Source of the DNA: Gnetum montanum | Lineage: Eukaryota > Streptophyta > Gnetopsida > Gnetales > Gnetaceae | DNA: 64,000 bases | Reading direction: 5' to 3' | Assembly (NCBI GenBank): GCA_015680685.1 | Contig: MNCI01005250.1 | Coordinates: 329,340 to 393,339, forward strand | Program-made: the position numbers and the translations under genes | The notes under the pieces: model-generated | The model's database searches: none | The model's input: only the letters and a program-made list of their open reading frames with translations | What the model was told of the DNA's origin: nothing | In this document: piece by piece, positions 23,691 through 34,550 of the stretch | How positions within the stretch are numbered: position 1 is the first letter of the stretch | How the letters are laid out: the number at the start of each line of letters is the position of its first letter

Positions 23691-26600
23691 ACAGATTTGA
23701 GGGGCATATAACTCAGATCCACATACCCATCTTTAGGTCTTTCACAATGCTTGTGCCTTGCAAAACATAGAAAAGGACTAGCAAAAACTTAAGTTATTCC
23801 CTAAGATACTCATAATAGAGGAAGAAAGTTGGTACCACTCCTTATAGCCAGAATCAATTCATAGATGGATTATGATGCTTGAGTTGTTCAATGAAAAATA
23901 TCTTATGTACTCTAGAGTGTTCAATTTGAGAAAGCAAATCAAAGGTTGACAGCAAGGAATACATGAACCCTTGGACACAATCATGGAAAAATATTATTCC
24001 CTTTTGCACAAATGTCCTAGCCATGGTTATTCTTAATAGGATTATATTTTCCATATCATAGATGGGCTCCAATCCAAAACAAGGAAAACTCTTGGGGTTT
24101 ACAATATGTACTCTAGAGTGTTCAATTTGAGAAAGCAAATCGAAGGTTGACAGTAAGGAATACATGAACCCTTGGACACAATCATGGAAAAATATTATTC
24201 CCTTTTGCACAAATGTCCTAGCCATGGTTATTCTTAATAGGATTAGATTTTCCATATCATAGATGGGCTCCAATCCAAAACAAGGAAATCTCTTAGGGTT
24301 TACACCTAAGGGAGACTCTCAAAACTAAGAGTCCATCAGATTCAAAGGCTAATTGAGCATGTTGAAAAAGAAGAAGATGAGTTGAGAAAACAAGAAAGTG
24401 CTAAGGAGTATAACTAGGATCCTTCCATTAGAAAAAGGGAGGTCTAATTTTGTGATAGTGAGGGGGAAGTGTCACTTAATGAGGTGGTGCAGTGAAAAAC
24501 CTTGTTAATTCAAAAATCTATATCTAAAGTTTTAGCTAAGGTTGATAAAATGTGGGAAACTTTAAATGGAAAATTCTAAACTACTTTGAAAATTATAGAA
24601 AAATATAAAGAACAAGATAGTGATCATGACTGCAAGAGAAGGAAAGAAGCTAAATGTGCGTACCAAAGGGGTAAGGGCAAGGCTATAGTAGTAGAAGAGG
24701 TTGTGGAGTCAAAATCAGATGATGATGATGAGTTTGATATTTACCTATATGAATAATGCAAGGGATGTTTCCCTATTATGTCACACTTACAAGAATTTGG
24801 GGTGTATGCTCTAAATCCTAGACTAGCATGAAGGTAAGCATCCAAAAGGTTGTCTTATCCTCAAGGCAATCGAAGGTAGTTCCACTAACAAGAATAGGCT
24901 TATTAGCCAAGTGGAGCTCCACCACAATCGTATGTGTAGTATCACCAATGCCCACATCCATAGTTGTGGCGGATGCCACCACTCAAGTAGTAGTACCCTT
25001 ACAGATAGCTAGATCCGTATAGGTACTATGTTTAGCAACCAATGTCTCCACATGACTCTTCTAGTCATGCTTCTTTTAGCATCACTACTACCCTCTAAAG
25101 TATCACAAAACTCATTCTTCATCAAATAGAAGGGAAAGCCCATACTCTTATCATCATTCTCATCCTTCAGTACATGCTCCTTCACCCTCAATCCAATTAC
25201 CACTTACTCTGTCTATGCAGTGCCAAATTCCCATGTAGTCACAATAGCATAATGATACCATAGTCTTTAACTTACAATTGCCTTCTCAGCCAAGTGGTTT
25301 AGAACCCAAATCCCATAAAAGACCATTCTTCCAAACCAATAGCCCTAATAAGCCCTTACCTACTTATGTAGCAAGTCACCCTATATCTCCTTCATCCTTT
25401 GCATCCATTCCATTCGAGAGCTCTTTAAACCAAATGCCTCCCAAGATCTGCATAGTCATGTTAACCCATGCTATATCTAATTGGATCAAGGCTAGCAGCC
25501 TTCCTAGGAAAAGATTTGATCCTAGAAGTCCTCTCATCTACTTGTAGATTACTAGAAATTAGCCATGCAAGGCTCTTCTTAACTCAGGTTCTGGAGTTAA
25601 TATGATTTTCCACAAAATGTACAATGCCTGGAACCTACCTCCTTTCAAGAAGAGTAACATTTGTGTAGAATTGGTAAATCAGTCCATCACTATTCCTTTA
25701 GAACTAGTGGAGGACATTGTGACCATTATCTATGGGTGTTCGTATCCTATCGATTTCCTAATAATCAAAGTTGACAATTGTAAGGGGGAATTCCCAATCA
25801 TTATGGGAAGGACTTGGTTAAGCACTATTGATGAATGAATGGACATAAGAGATCTTTCCCTAGAGATTTTCAAGGAAAATGCTTTCAAAAAGATTAAGAA
25901 AAAGCAAGTTCCATGTATTGCGTACAGTGATACAAGGTGTAACTATGTGTAGAAACTCTGGTCTATTAAAAGCACATCAATCAAAGCATGTAGACAATGT
26001 GCAAATGAATTCAAAATCCAAAAGTGCTTGTATGCAGCAGTCACAAAACAAGAGGGAATCCATTGACTAATAGTTGATTTTGAAAGTAGCACACTTTGCA
26101 TGGAAGCTACTAAGAGCTTAACTTGTGCCTATGTTGAAGGCACGGATGAACTAGAGCAAGTTCATTGCCAACTCTCCAATGATGAACCTAATGATACTAA
26201 TTAGAAAGAGTTGGAAATCCTTGATAGTTTTAAACACGAGCCCTTAGAGTTGAAAACTCTACCTATAGGCATGGAATATGCATTTTTGAAAAATGGCAAG
26301 CTGATGATAATCAATGTCAACCTTGCTCTTGAGCAGAAAACGATGTTGTTAAAGGTGGTCAACAAATGGCCAACAACCTTTTCTTGGTCATATCTTGAAC
26401 TCACAGGGATTTATCCTAGGATATACCAGCATTGCTTCTATACCGATCCAGCCATGAAGCCAATGAGGTAGTTGTAATTGTGGCTAAACCCCAAATTAAA
26501 GTAGATCGTCAAAGAGAAAATTGAAAAACTCCTCAAGGTAGGGCTCATCTATCCAATTGTAGATAGTGGATGGGTTAGCCCACTTGTAATTGTGCTAAAG

Positions 26601-29125
26601 AAAGATGGCAAGTGGTAGGTCTATATTGATTTCAAGCTATCAAACACGGCAACATTCAAACACCATTTTCCTTTTCCATTTGTGAACAAGATGTTGAACA
26701 CTATTTCTAGACATTGCTATTATAGCTCCCTAGATGGTTATAGTCACTCTAACCAAATTCAGATCGCATGCAAAGATCAGGCCAAAAAAACATTCACAAG
26801 TCCCTAGGAAACTTTTGCATATCATAAGATGCCCTTTCGTCTATGTAATTCCCCTGCAAAAAATTGGTAGTGGGGTGGAAGTCTTCATGGATGACTTCTC
26901 CACATATGATGCTACATTTGAGCAAGCCCTAGACCACCTTGAACAAGTGCTTGAAAGGTACATGGAGGCTAATCTTTGGCTTAATTGGCAAAAGAGCCAT
27001 CTAATGTTCTAGGAGGTGATTATGTTGGGGCACAAAATTTTTCACGCAAGGATTGAGGTGGAACCTAAAAATATTCAAGTTATTCAAGGAATAACCCGCC
27101 AACTGGAAACCATTCATTCCTTGGACACACTAGCTAGTACTGACAATTCATAAAGAATTTCTTTTAGATCACGAAACTATTGGTTGAGCTCACAAGGAAA
27201 GATGCTTTGCTAATATGGACCAAGGAATATGAAAAGGCATTTCAACAACTTAAGGAGAAGCTTGTAGAAACTCTAATTCTATGAGCACCTAATTGGTCTT
27301 GTCTGTTTCATGTCATAATGGATGCATCAAACTATGCCTTGGAAGCTATGCTTACATAGTTGGATGATCAAAAACATCCATATTACATCCACTGTGCAAG
27401 CTAAAGCATTGTGGATGCATAGCTCAATTACACCATGACAGAGAAAGAAATGGTGGCTGTGATGTATGCTTGGAGAAGTTTAGGTACTATGTGCTTGGGT
27501 ATAATGTGTTTGTGCACATTGATCATAGTGCCATTTATTTTCTAATGAATAAACCAATAGTGAGCCCTTGTGTCATATAGTGGTTGGTGATCCTATAGGA
27601 GTTTGTTCTCATAGTGGTAGATCGAAAGGGTTTTGAAAATGTGATCGTTGACCACTTGTCTTAGTTATGATGGAACAACAAAGAAGATGAGAGCCCACTC
27701 TCTAGTTAATTTCTTGATGAATTCCTCTTTGACAGTGCAATAAATGAACAAGTGCTCATTGAACAAAAATGGTATGATAAAATTCTTATTTATTTTCTCA
27801 CTCAAGAGGTGCCACAAGAGTTAGACCACTAGAAGAAACAACAATTTCTTCATCAAGTCAAATGCTTCATGGAGATTAATGGACATCTTTACAAGGTGTG
27901 CGTCAATGGCCTAGTTCACTGGTGTATTTTTTATGCTAACCAACTGTGTGTTCTTCAACACACTCACGAGGATCCTTGTAGAGGCCACTATGTAGGAAGA
28001 TGCATGGTTATTAAAATCCTAATGGTAGGCTACTATCGGCCAATAATCTTTAAGGATATCCACAAATTCATCTACTCTTGTGAACACTATTAACAAGATG
28101 GTGGGATGATTTCTCAAATGGAGGAACCTTAGCAGTGGATCCAACCATTGGAACCCTTTGACATATGGGAAATAGACTTCATGGATCCTATCACACCCAT
28201 GTTAAATGGAAAGGCATACATAATAGTCATTGTTGACTATTATAAAAAATGGATCAAAGTAGTAGCTGTCATCGACTATACATCATCCACTACTACATGG
28301 TTTGTACAACAAAATGTTGTAAACAAGTTTGGAGTGCCACGTGCACTGATTTTTGATAATGGTACTCACTTTATAGATGCTACCATTTGCAATCTCATGC
28401 AAAGATTTGGGGTTGAGCATAAATTAACAACACACTACCACCCCCAAGCCAATGGTCAAGTAGAGATTACCAATAGGGAGATCACAAAAATATTAATAAG
28501 AAAAATTAGCAAATATAGGAGAGATTGGAGCATAAAACTTAATCATGCCCTCTAGGCATACCACTCGACATGGAAACTCCTTATAGGCTACTCTCTGTAT
28601 GAGCTAGTATATGAAAAATTACTATACTAATTCAATTTGAGCTCTATACACTTTCAACAACTTGTGACCTTAAACTTGATCTTAGCCTAGCACAAAAAGA
28701 GAGATTGAAAACCTTAACATGCTAGATGAAAATCGATTGGTGGTCCTATCCTTTAATGAAGTGCACAAAGTATTAATATGCAACACCATGACCTTAAGAT
28801 AAGGAAAGTAAAATTTTAACCTAGAGACAAGGTTTTCTATTAGAACCCCATACATGTACCTCAATAAGCTAAGTTTTAGATGTTATGGAAAAGGCCTTAC
28901 ATCATTTATGAAGCATTTCCTTTTGAGGCCATGTTCATCTACATACCTGAGAGACCACACAAGAAATAGCTGGTTAACATGCAATAGCTAGTTAACCTAA
29001 GAGCCAATGAAATCAATACCTCATCAGATGGATAATCATGCTCAATATTTTGAATCTCCTTCTTTCAACTTAGTCATGGAAAATATGGACATCCATGCTA
29101 ACTATATAAGTGGCTTCTAAATTTT
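23691..29125 (+). pseudogene. gag-pol of E2
   Basis: Plus-strand domains: gag core with the 67-codon duplication (to 24420), an acidic/basic linker (24500-24750), a Pro/Ser-rich region from 25278, protease (LLNSGSGVNMI near 25580), the pre-RT segment (26150-26470), RT with GWVSPLVIV and FMDDFSTYD (26880-26910), RNase H (DASNYALEA near 27325), integrase zinc-binding part (27869-28093, HEDPCRGHYVGRC) and core (28148-28555). The integrase core keeps Asp in IDFMD, Asp in DNGTHF and Glu in NGQVEITN. A GPY/chromo-like tail follows to about 29125. Interrupted by stops; the best integrase in the window. Confidence 0.75.
23904..24305 (+). repeat. 201-bp tandem duplication in gag of E2
   Basis: Two nearly identical copies, 23904-24104 and 24105-24305. 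The shared word TATGTACTCTAGAGTG starts each. 201 bp is 67 codons, so the duplication keeps the gag frame (core ...HEPLDTIMEKYYSLLHKCPSH). The few differences suggest it is younger than the element. Confidence 0.9.
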
Positions 29126-30540
29126 TCTACTTTTTTATTTTTACAACTTTTTGTTTTACACTTTGTTATTTTGCAAAATTTTTGTTTCATAACATCATTC
29201 ATATGTTTTACTTTTCTTGAATATTTTACAATTTCTTTTATATTTTTCCTTATTTTAGTGTGAATTTTTTTCTTTGTCTTCTAATAAAAGTGCTTCATTG
29301 CCAACAAGACTTAGTGATAATGTAACTAGTTACTAATGGTGGTTTTTACCTAATGTTTTTAATTGCTAATGTCTAGTTTCTATTTTTGAATTTTGATGAT
29401 TGATAACTAAGACAAGTTTCTTTTTCATGGAATAAGTAGTGAGTCCACTCATCCACCCATCCACAAACTCTACGATAACCTGATTTTGGAAATATCAGGT
29501 CCCTTTTTCATTAATAAAACTTTAACAAACTTGTGACCTTGGTAGTTTTCAAGCTTGGGAAAGATTTAAAGGTTTGAAAAGGGTGTGACTTTAACGGGAT
29601 TCAATACTCTTTGTGCCTCTCTACTTTCTTAAGTGCATGTGTTGTTTCATGGATTTCTTACTATTCCATGTTGACCAATAACAAGAAGTTGAATAAGTCT
29701 TTGTAAGATGTGGTTTCCATCCAAAAATATTCAAATAAAAAAACATGATGGGAATTCAAAGAACACCCCTTATACAAAATAAATTGGCCACAAGCACTGG
29801 TTATGAGACTAGAAAGACATGTTACCCATGCTTGAAGACCCCCTATAACTAAGGTTATTTCTCACTTCTTTCTTCTCTTTTCTTCTCAAATAAGGAATGA
29901 TAGTTGTCCATGGGAGCACTCTTATGTTTCAAGGAGGTGCACTAGTCCTAGAGTGCTGATGCAAGGTCACTGAAAGTGGTGGTCTAGACTAAAGTTGGAC
30001 TTTATTGGGTCATTTAAGAATGAAATTCATAAGGTACTTCAGGTGACCATGATTAGGACATTCATTCCATTATCTATCTCATCTATCAATGCTTTCTATA
30101 ACTCACCTCACTGCCACTTCATGTTTTTTTTTAATGTCTTAGTTTGACACGTTGAAATTCTTAGGTAGATTCGTCAAATTTTGGTCCTTAGCTTTTTGTA
30201 ATCATTAATCAATTGTGGGGTCCATAGACTCCTTAGTTAAGATTATGCAAGGGAAAAATGGGCATAAGCCTACTATGGGGAGGACCCACTTTCATAGCTC
30301 TTCATTGGGATAGTTAAGTTCCTTCTCTTTAGACATTTTGGTAATCAAATATTTTGTACTCCCCATCGATTACATCCAACCATGTACTACTTGAGGTATT
30401 TCTCCAATCATTCTCCATCTTTTGTGCACTCTCAAATCCTCTTCATGTATTTCATTGTATTCTTGGCTTTTTGGGTTTCCATTTGACTCTAATTTCATTC
30501 AAAAACTCCTTATATTTTTCAAATTTTGACTTGGTCAACA
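29126..30540 (+). other. Noncoding region of E2 between pol and internal promoter
   Basis: AT-rich, T-tract rich near 29126-29280, no coding capacity. Aligns in the same order with 38.0-39.2 kb (E3) and 17.5-19.1 kb (E1), both on the other strand. Confidence 0.6.
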
Positions 30541-30544
30541 GAGG

Positions 30545-30660
30545 TCAATAGCCCCATCAACTAGGCCCAATCAATGTAGTTGACCACATTAACTATGCCC
30601 CATTGACAAGGCCTAGTCAACACAAGGAAAAAATTCTATAAATAGTGCTCACCACTTAGG
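30545..30660 (+). promoter_or_regulatory. Internal U3-like promoter module of E2
   Basis: Plus-strand repeats of CCCCAT / TTGAC / AGGCC words, including the 18-bp quasi-palindrome at 30603-30620 that is identical to one in LTR b (3354-3371), are followed by CTATAAATAG (TATA at 30637-30644). Downstream, TGCTCACC and AATATTTT also occur, in the same order, after the TATA box of LTR d on the minus strand. The extra-ORF ATG is 457 bp from the TATA box. This is the clearest case for descent from an LTR promoter. Confidence 0.6.
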
Positions 30661-31093
30661 AATATTTTGCCATTTGCTTCAAATGTAAGAAGAGTTTCTG
30701 CAATTTTTCAAAGCCCAAAACTTTCCAGCGCTTGTAACTTTCAAATCATTGGTCCAATTCACTCCATTCTTCAGCCTTGCAGTTTTTAGAAGTACGCTTT
30801 ATGTTGTGGAGGCCACAAACCTTTGGTTTTTTATAGAGTATTTTTCAAAATTTTTCTAACTCCCCCATGGGTTTAATGAATAATATAATATTAAATCATC
30901 AACCTATGAGAGTTAAACCCTTCCAACACACTCTAGTAACCTATCTAATCATATAACAATAAAATAATATTAAAATAATCAAATAGGCCATGATTACAAC
31001 TTAGCTAAGTGTAACTACCCCAAGAGATAAGGTACTCCAAATGTTTTAAAGTTACACATTAAGTGCTAATCCATGGTCATGTTATGATTACAA

Positions 31094-33473
31094 ATGACAC
31101 CTAGACCAAAATGTCTGTAGGAAGGAGGACCATCTCAATCAAGGAACAAATTATTAAGAGCTAGAAGGGAGCAACAAGAGCAAGCCTAAGGGTAGGTATT
31201 AGAAACTCATGCAATGAGACCTCTTCAAGAGGAGCTTGAAGTGGAATCTGTTCGATAGATTCCTAAAGTGGCCGTAACAAAACAATCCCATCGAGATGAG
31301 ACACCAGGACCGATGCCAAGACTTGAGGTCATGTTAACTCAAGCCTTCCTTTATCAGATCAAGTCTCATGACATACAATGTTCAATTCTCAAAGAATTAA
31401 ACTTTGGATCATTCTTGGAACATGAAGTCAAGATGTAGTTGTAGAACTCTCCCATGTGACCAATCATCACTTTCAGTGGGGAGTGGTACATGGAAGAGAT
31501 GTATCTCTTCTGAAATGGTAGGCAAGTGGGAGCCACTGTGAAGATCAAGGACATTCAAGTGTCCTACTCAGTGGAAGCTATTGTGAAGGCCCTAGGCTTG
31601 CTGGATATTGGAACAAATTTGGTAGAGATCTCTACACAAGCAAACTTGAAGGCAAAGGAGTGGACCTAGTGATGTTATGGAGTGATCCGCAAGGAGTATG
31701 CTGCACTCACCTTGGTGGAGCATGTATATTTCAAGATAGCAGCCTATCACCTCAATCCAATGGTGAGTCCCAATAATGTGACTACCTTCTCCATCCATGC
31801 ATTTGTTGCTCTAAGTGGAAAATTTCCTATGAACCTTCCACAATTGATCTATCTAGAGATAGAGAAGTGATTTAAGGAAAATGAATGTGGAAGAAAGACC
31901 TTTCCCTTTCCCTACCTCATCAGAAAATTATGCAAAAGGGGAAGAATAGTTTCCTATGCCAACGATACACTCTAGCATACTTCTTCTACCTCTTAGGTAG
32001 AAATGATGAAGGACAAGACCTCTACCACAATCAAGGAAGAGAAGCAACAACCACCACCTTCACTACCCACTCATGAAATAATGCCAAAGTCCCATGTTAC
32101 CTTTGAATGAATGCATGAGATCTGAGAGTAGCTCTGCATGAGCAAGAAAAATTGGTTGTAATCTATCTATGTAGCATCCAACAATGAGTCATCTCAACAA
32201 AGTGGCATGAAGCATTAACTAGATGGAGGAAGGTGAGCCAATCTTTTTAACCTAAAGAATGCAACTACCCATAAGATCGAATCCTAGTGCCTAATAGGTA
32301 ATGGTCTCTCTCTCAAAATAATAGCAACTCCAAAACATCTTTGGGAATATCGCTACTTTCTTGGTGCAGGTAAAGGAGGGTGAGGGGGCAACTATCTTGG
32401 TGATGTAGCAATAGAGGTGGTTGCTAATAGAATTGCTGAGGCATTACACACATCTACATTATCTATACTAGACATTTCTACACTTTGAGATGTGCAAACA
32501 TTTGTACGAATTGTTCGTGGCAAAGTAAGTGCAACCCCACACACAAAGAGCTACTAAATCGACTAGTAGGAATTGGACAAGTGATTTTGGATGTCTTCAA
32601 CTTTCCGAATACAATTACTGCAACCCAATCAGAGCTACTGGAAGCAAGGGGAAAATGCATTATCATGGAGGAAAAACTCAAAATAGCCTAGGCTCAAAAC
32701 CAATGCCTAAATGCAGAGGTTGCTAAATTAAGAGCTTACCTTACTAATCTTACACTTCTTAGTGTTGCGCCGACTCATGATGAAGCTTTTTAATAGCTTC
32801 AGGAAAAGCTCAAGAAGATTGAGGATGTAAAGGAGGTGGTGATTTCTTATTAATCCTTGGCTATTGTTACCATGAAAAATATCCAAAAGGCCTTGGATTA
32901 GACTCACTAAGAGAATGTCACTTTGACTATAGAGAATCAATGCTTGCAGAATGTTGTTGTGTAAAAGCAACAAATACAACATTTCATTCATCAACGGCAA
33001 GAATAGCTAGCCAAAGTAAACATGGAACTAAGGAGATTGCCAGTCAAAAATAGAAATGTCTCCATGGAGAAAGGCTAGGTTTTCACAAGAAATCTACAAT
33101 AGAGATAGCTACCTAGAAAAATGAAGCTCTCAAATTTGAGAGAGTTAAAAATTACTACAGAGATCATGTTGGTCTACAAAAAGAAATCAATGAAAAAGAT
33201 ATATAGATGGTGAAGGAAAAAGTAAATGAGCTCCTCCAGCAGCTCAAGGTAGGAGGAGATGTCTAGCAACCTATCTTTAATGGGCTCCATGACTACAATA
33301 AGAAGGAGATCCACATGAAGAAGCTACAGATCAAGGAGAAGATGGAGTACATGGAGCTTGCCAATCTCTGTTATGCAAATTTGGCAATGTTGACCACCGA
33401 ATGACTATGGTCTAAATTAGAGAAGCAGGTGGCTAGTTCATACTTGTTGTAAGAAGTTGAGTTTAAGCATCAC
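31094..33473 (+). pseudogene. Extra ORF (env-like position) of E2, C-terminus cut off
   Basis: The ATG at 31094 (MTPRPK) matches the E3 start. The N-terminal domain (to about 31960) has conserved pieces such as LTQAFLYQIKSHD, NPMVSPNNVTTFSIHA and FPMNLPQLIYLEIEK, with a later FPYLIRKLCKR; these recall the putative plant transposon protein domain of Athila-type extra ORFs. From about 32480 on the sequence is a long Lys/Glu/Leu/Gln-rich coiled coil. It breaks off after EFKHH at 33473, where LTR d begins. About 790 codons remain, with many stops. Cellular role unknown. Confidence 0.65.
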
Positions 33474-34290
33474 TGATGAGCAGCAAGTAGGCCCTATGGC
33501 TCTAGGAAGCACACTGGTCTCTAGGAAGTGGAACTAACCGTTGCACTTGGTGCCTTCCTAATTATACTTGTGAAATGCAAGGGTATGGTTAAGTGCTACC
33601 AAGGCATATGATTTTTATCATTTTTATGTTTTGTGTTTCAAGTTGCCTAAGGATAAAGAATAATGAATAAAAATCAGATAATTAAATTTCTAAAATAATC
33701 TAACTAGCTACACCTAACTAATCCTAACATAGGCATCTATTCCCACTTGTCGTAAACATCTTGAACACACTTAATGCTTCTAGGTTACCAAATGTTAAAC
33801 GTTATTGGGGTTACCAAGTGCCAAGTGTATGCTTGCAGTGGTCATACTTCTGTGCTTAATTAATCACTATTTAATCTAGATTAATTTATCCTCATTTAGC
33901 CTAATTAATTACTTAATTACTTAAAGCATTAAAGGAAACTACATAAAACATTAAATGCATAAATAAATAATTAGCCTATTTCAAAGTGCTGCAAGGTTTA
34001 TCAAAAATCTTTTCTTTATTGCCACATACACTACTATGCTTAAGTACAACAGTGCTCAAATAAAGATCCATATACTCTTAACTCCTACTACGGGCACTTA
34101 GAGAAATATTCTAACTTTCAATGATAAAATTGCAAGAGCTTCGCTGCAGCTATGATAAAATATTACCTAAACACAATGGGTGAGCACATATTTATAGGCA
34201 AAAACAAACACTATGTCGATGAGGCCATGTTAACACATCAAATCATTTGTTGACGGGGCCTAGTCAATGTAACTAATTTACAACTCATGA
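33474..34290 (-). repeat. 3' LTR of E3 (LTR d)
   Basis: 817 bp. Begins at 33474 with TGATGA; the other end is TCATGA (one mismatch to TCATCA). TATAAATA on the minus strand at 34189-34196, AATAAA at 34015-34020. The U3 has GGGGCCTAGTC at 34255-34265, repeated in the internal module of the same element at 37808-37818. The polypurine tract follows at 34291-34300. Confidence 0.85.
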
Positions 34291-34550
34291 TACCCCCATG
34301 ACTAAATGAAAACTTGTCCTTGAGTTCTTTACAAATTTGGGAAGGTATGGAATTATTGACTGATGATAGACATATGACAAACACAAGCAATCACTAACTG
34401 TCTAAGTGTATGGATATACAATTATTACAAAACTCTTTTGGTGTTCAACACTACAAAATTGAGCACCAGGACAAAATTTGACAAACACAATCCCTTTTGA
34501 TGGCATGAATATGATGAAGAAGATTAAATGGTTCCAAGCAGTGGAGCCTC

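Larger units (their letters stand above)
23691..33473 (+). mobile_element. Athila-like Ty3/gypsy element E2
   Basis: The only plus-strand copy. Order: gag (from its middle), protease, RT, RNase H, integrase, noncoding region with internal promoter module, extra ORF. It begins abruptly within gag at about 23691 next to the oppositely oriented gag of E1, and stops at 33473 where the LTR of E3 interrupts the extra ORF. Neither LTR is present. Its integrase keeps the D, D, E residues, but the frames are broken elsewhere. Confidence 0.75.

Noticed and set aside
23854-24273. Minus-strand 139-residue open stretch with an internal protein repeat
   Set aside because: The repeat is the antisense of the duplicated gag segment of E2. 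The plus strand reads the recognisable gag motif.
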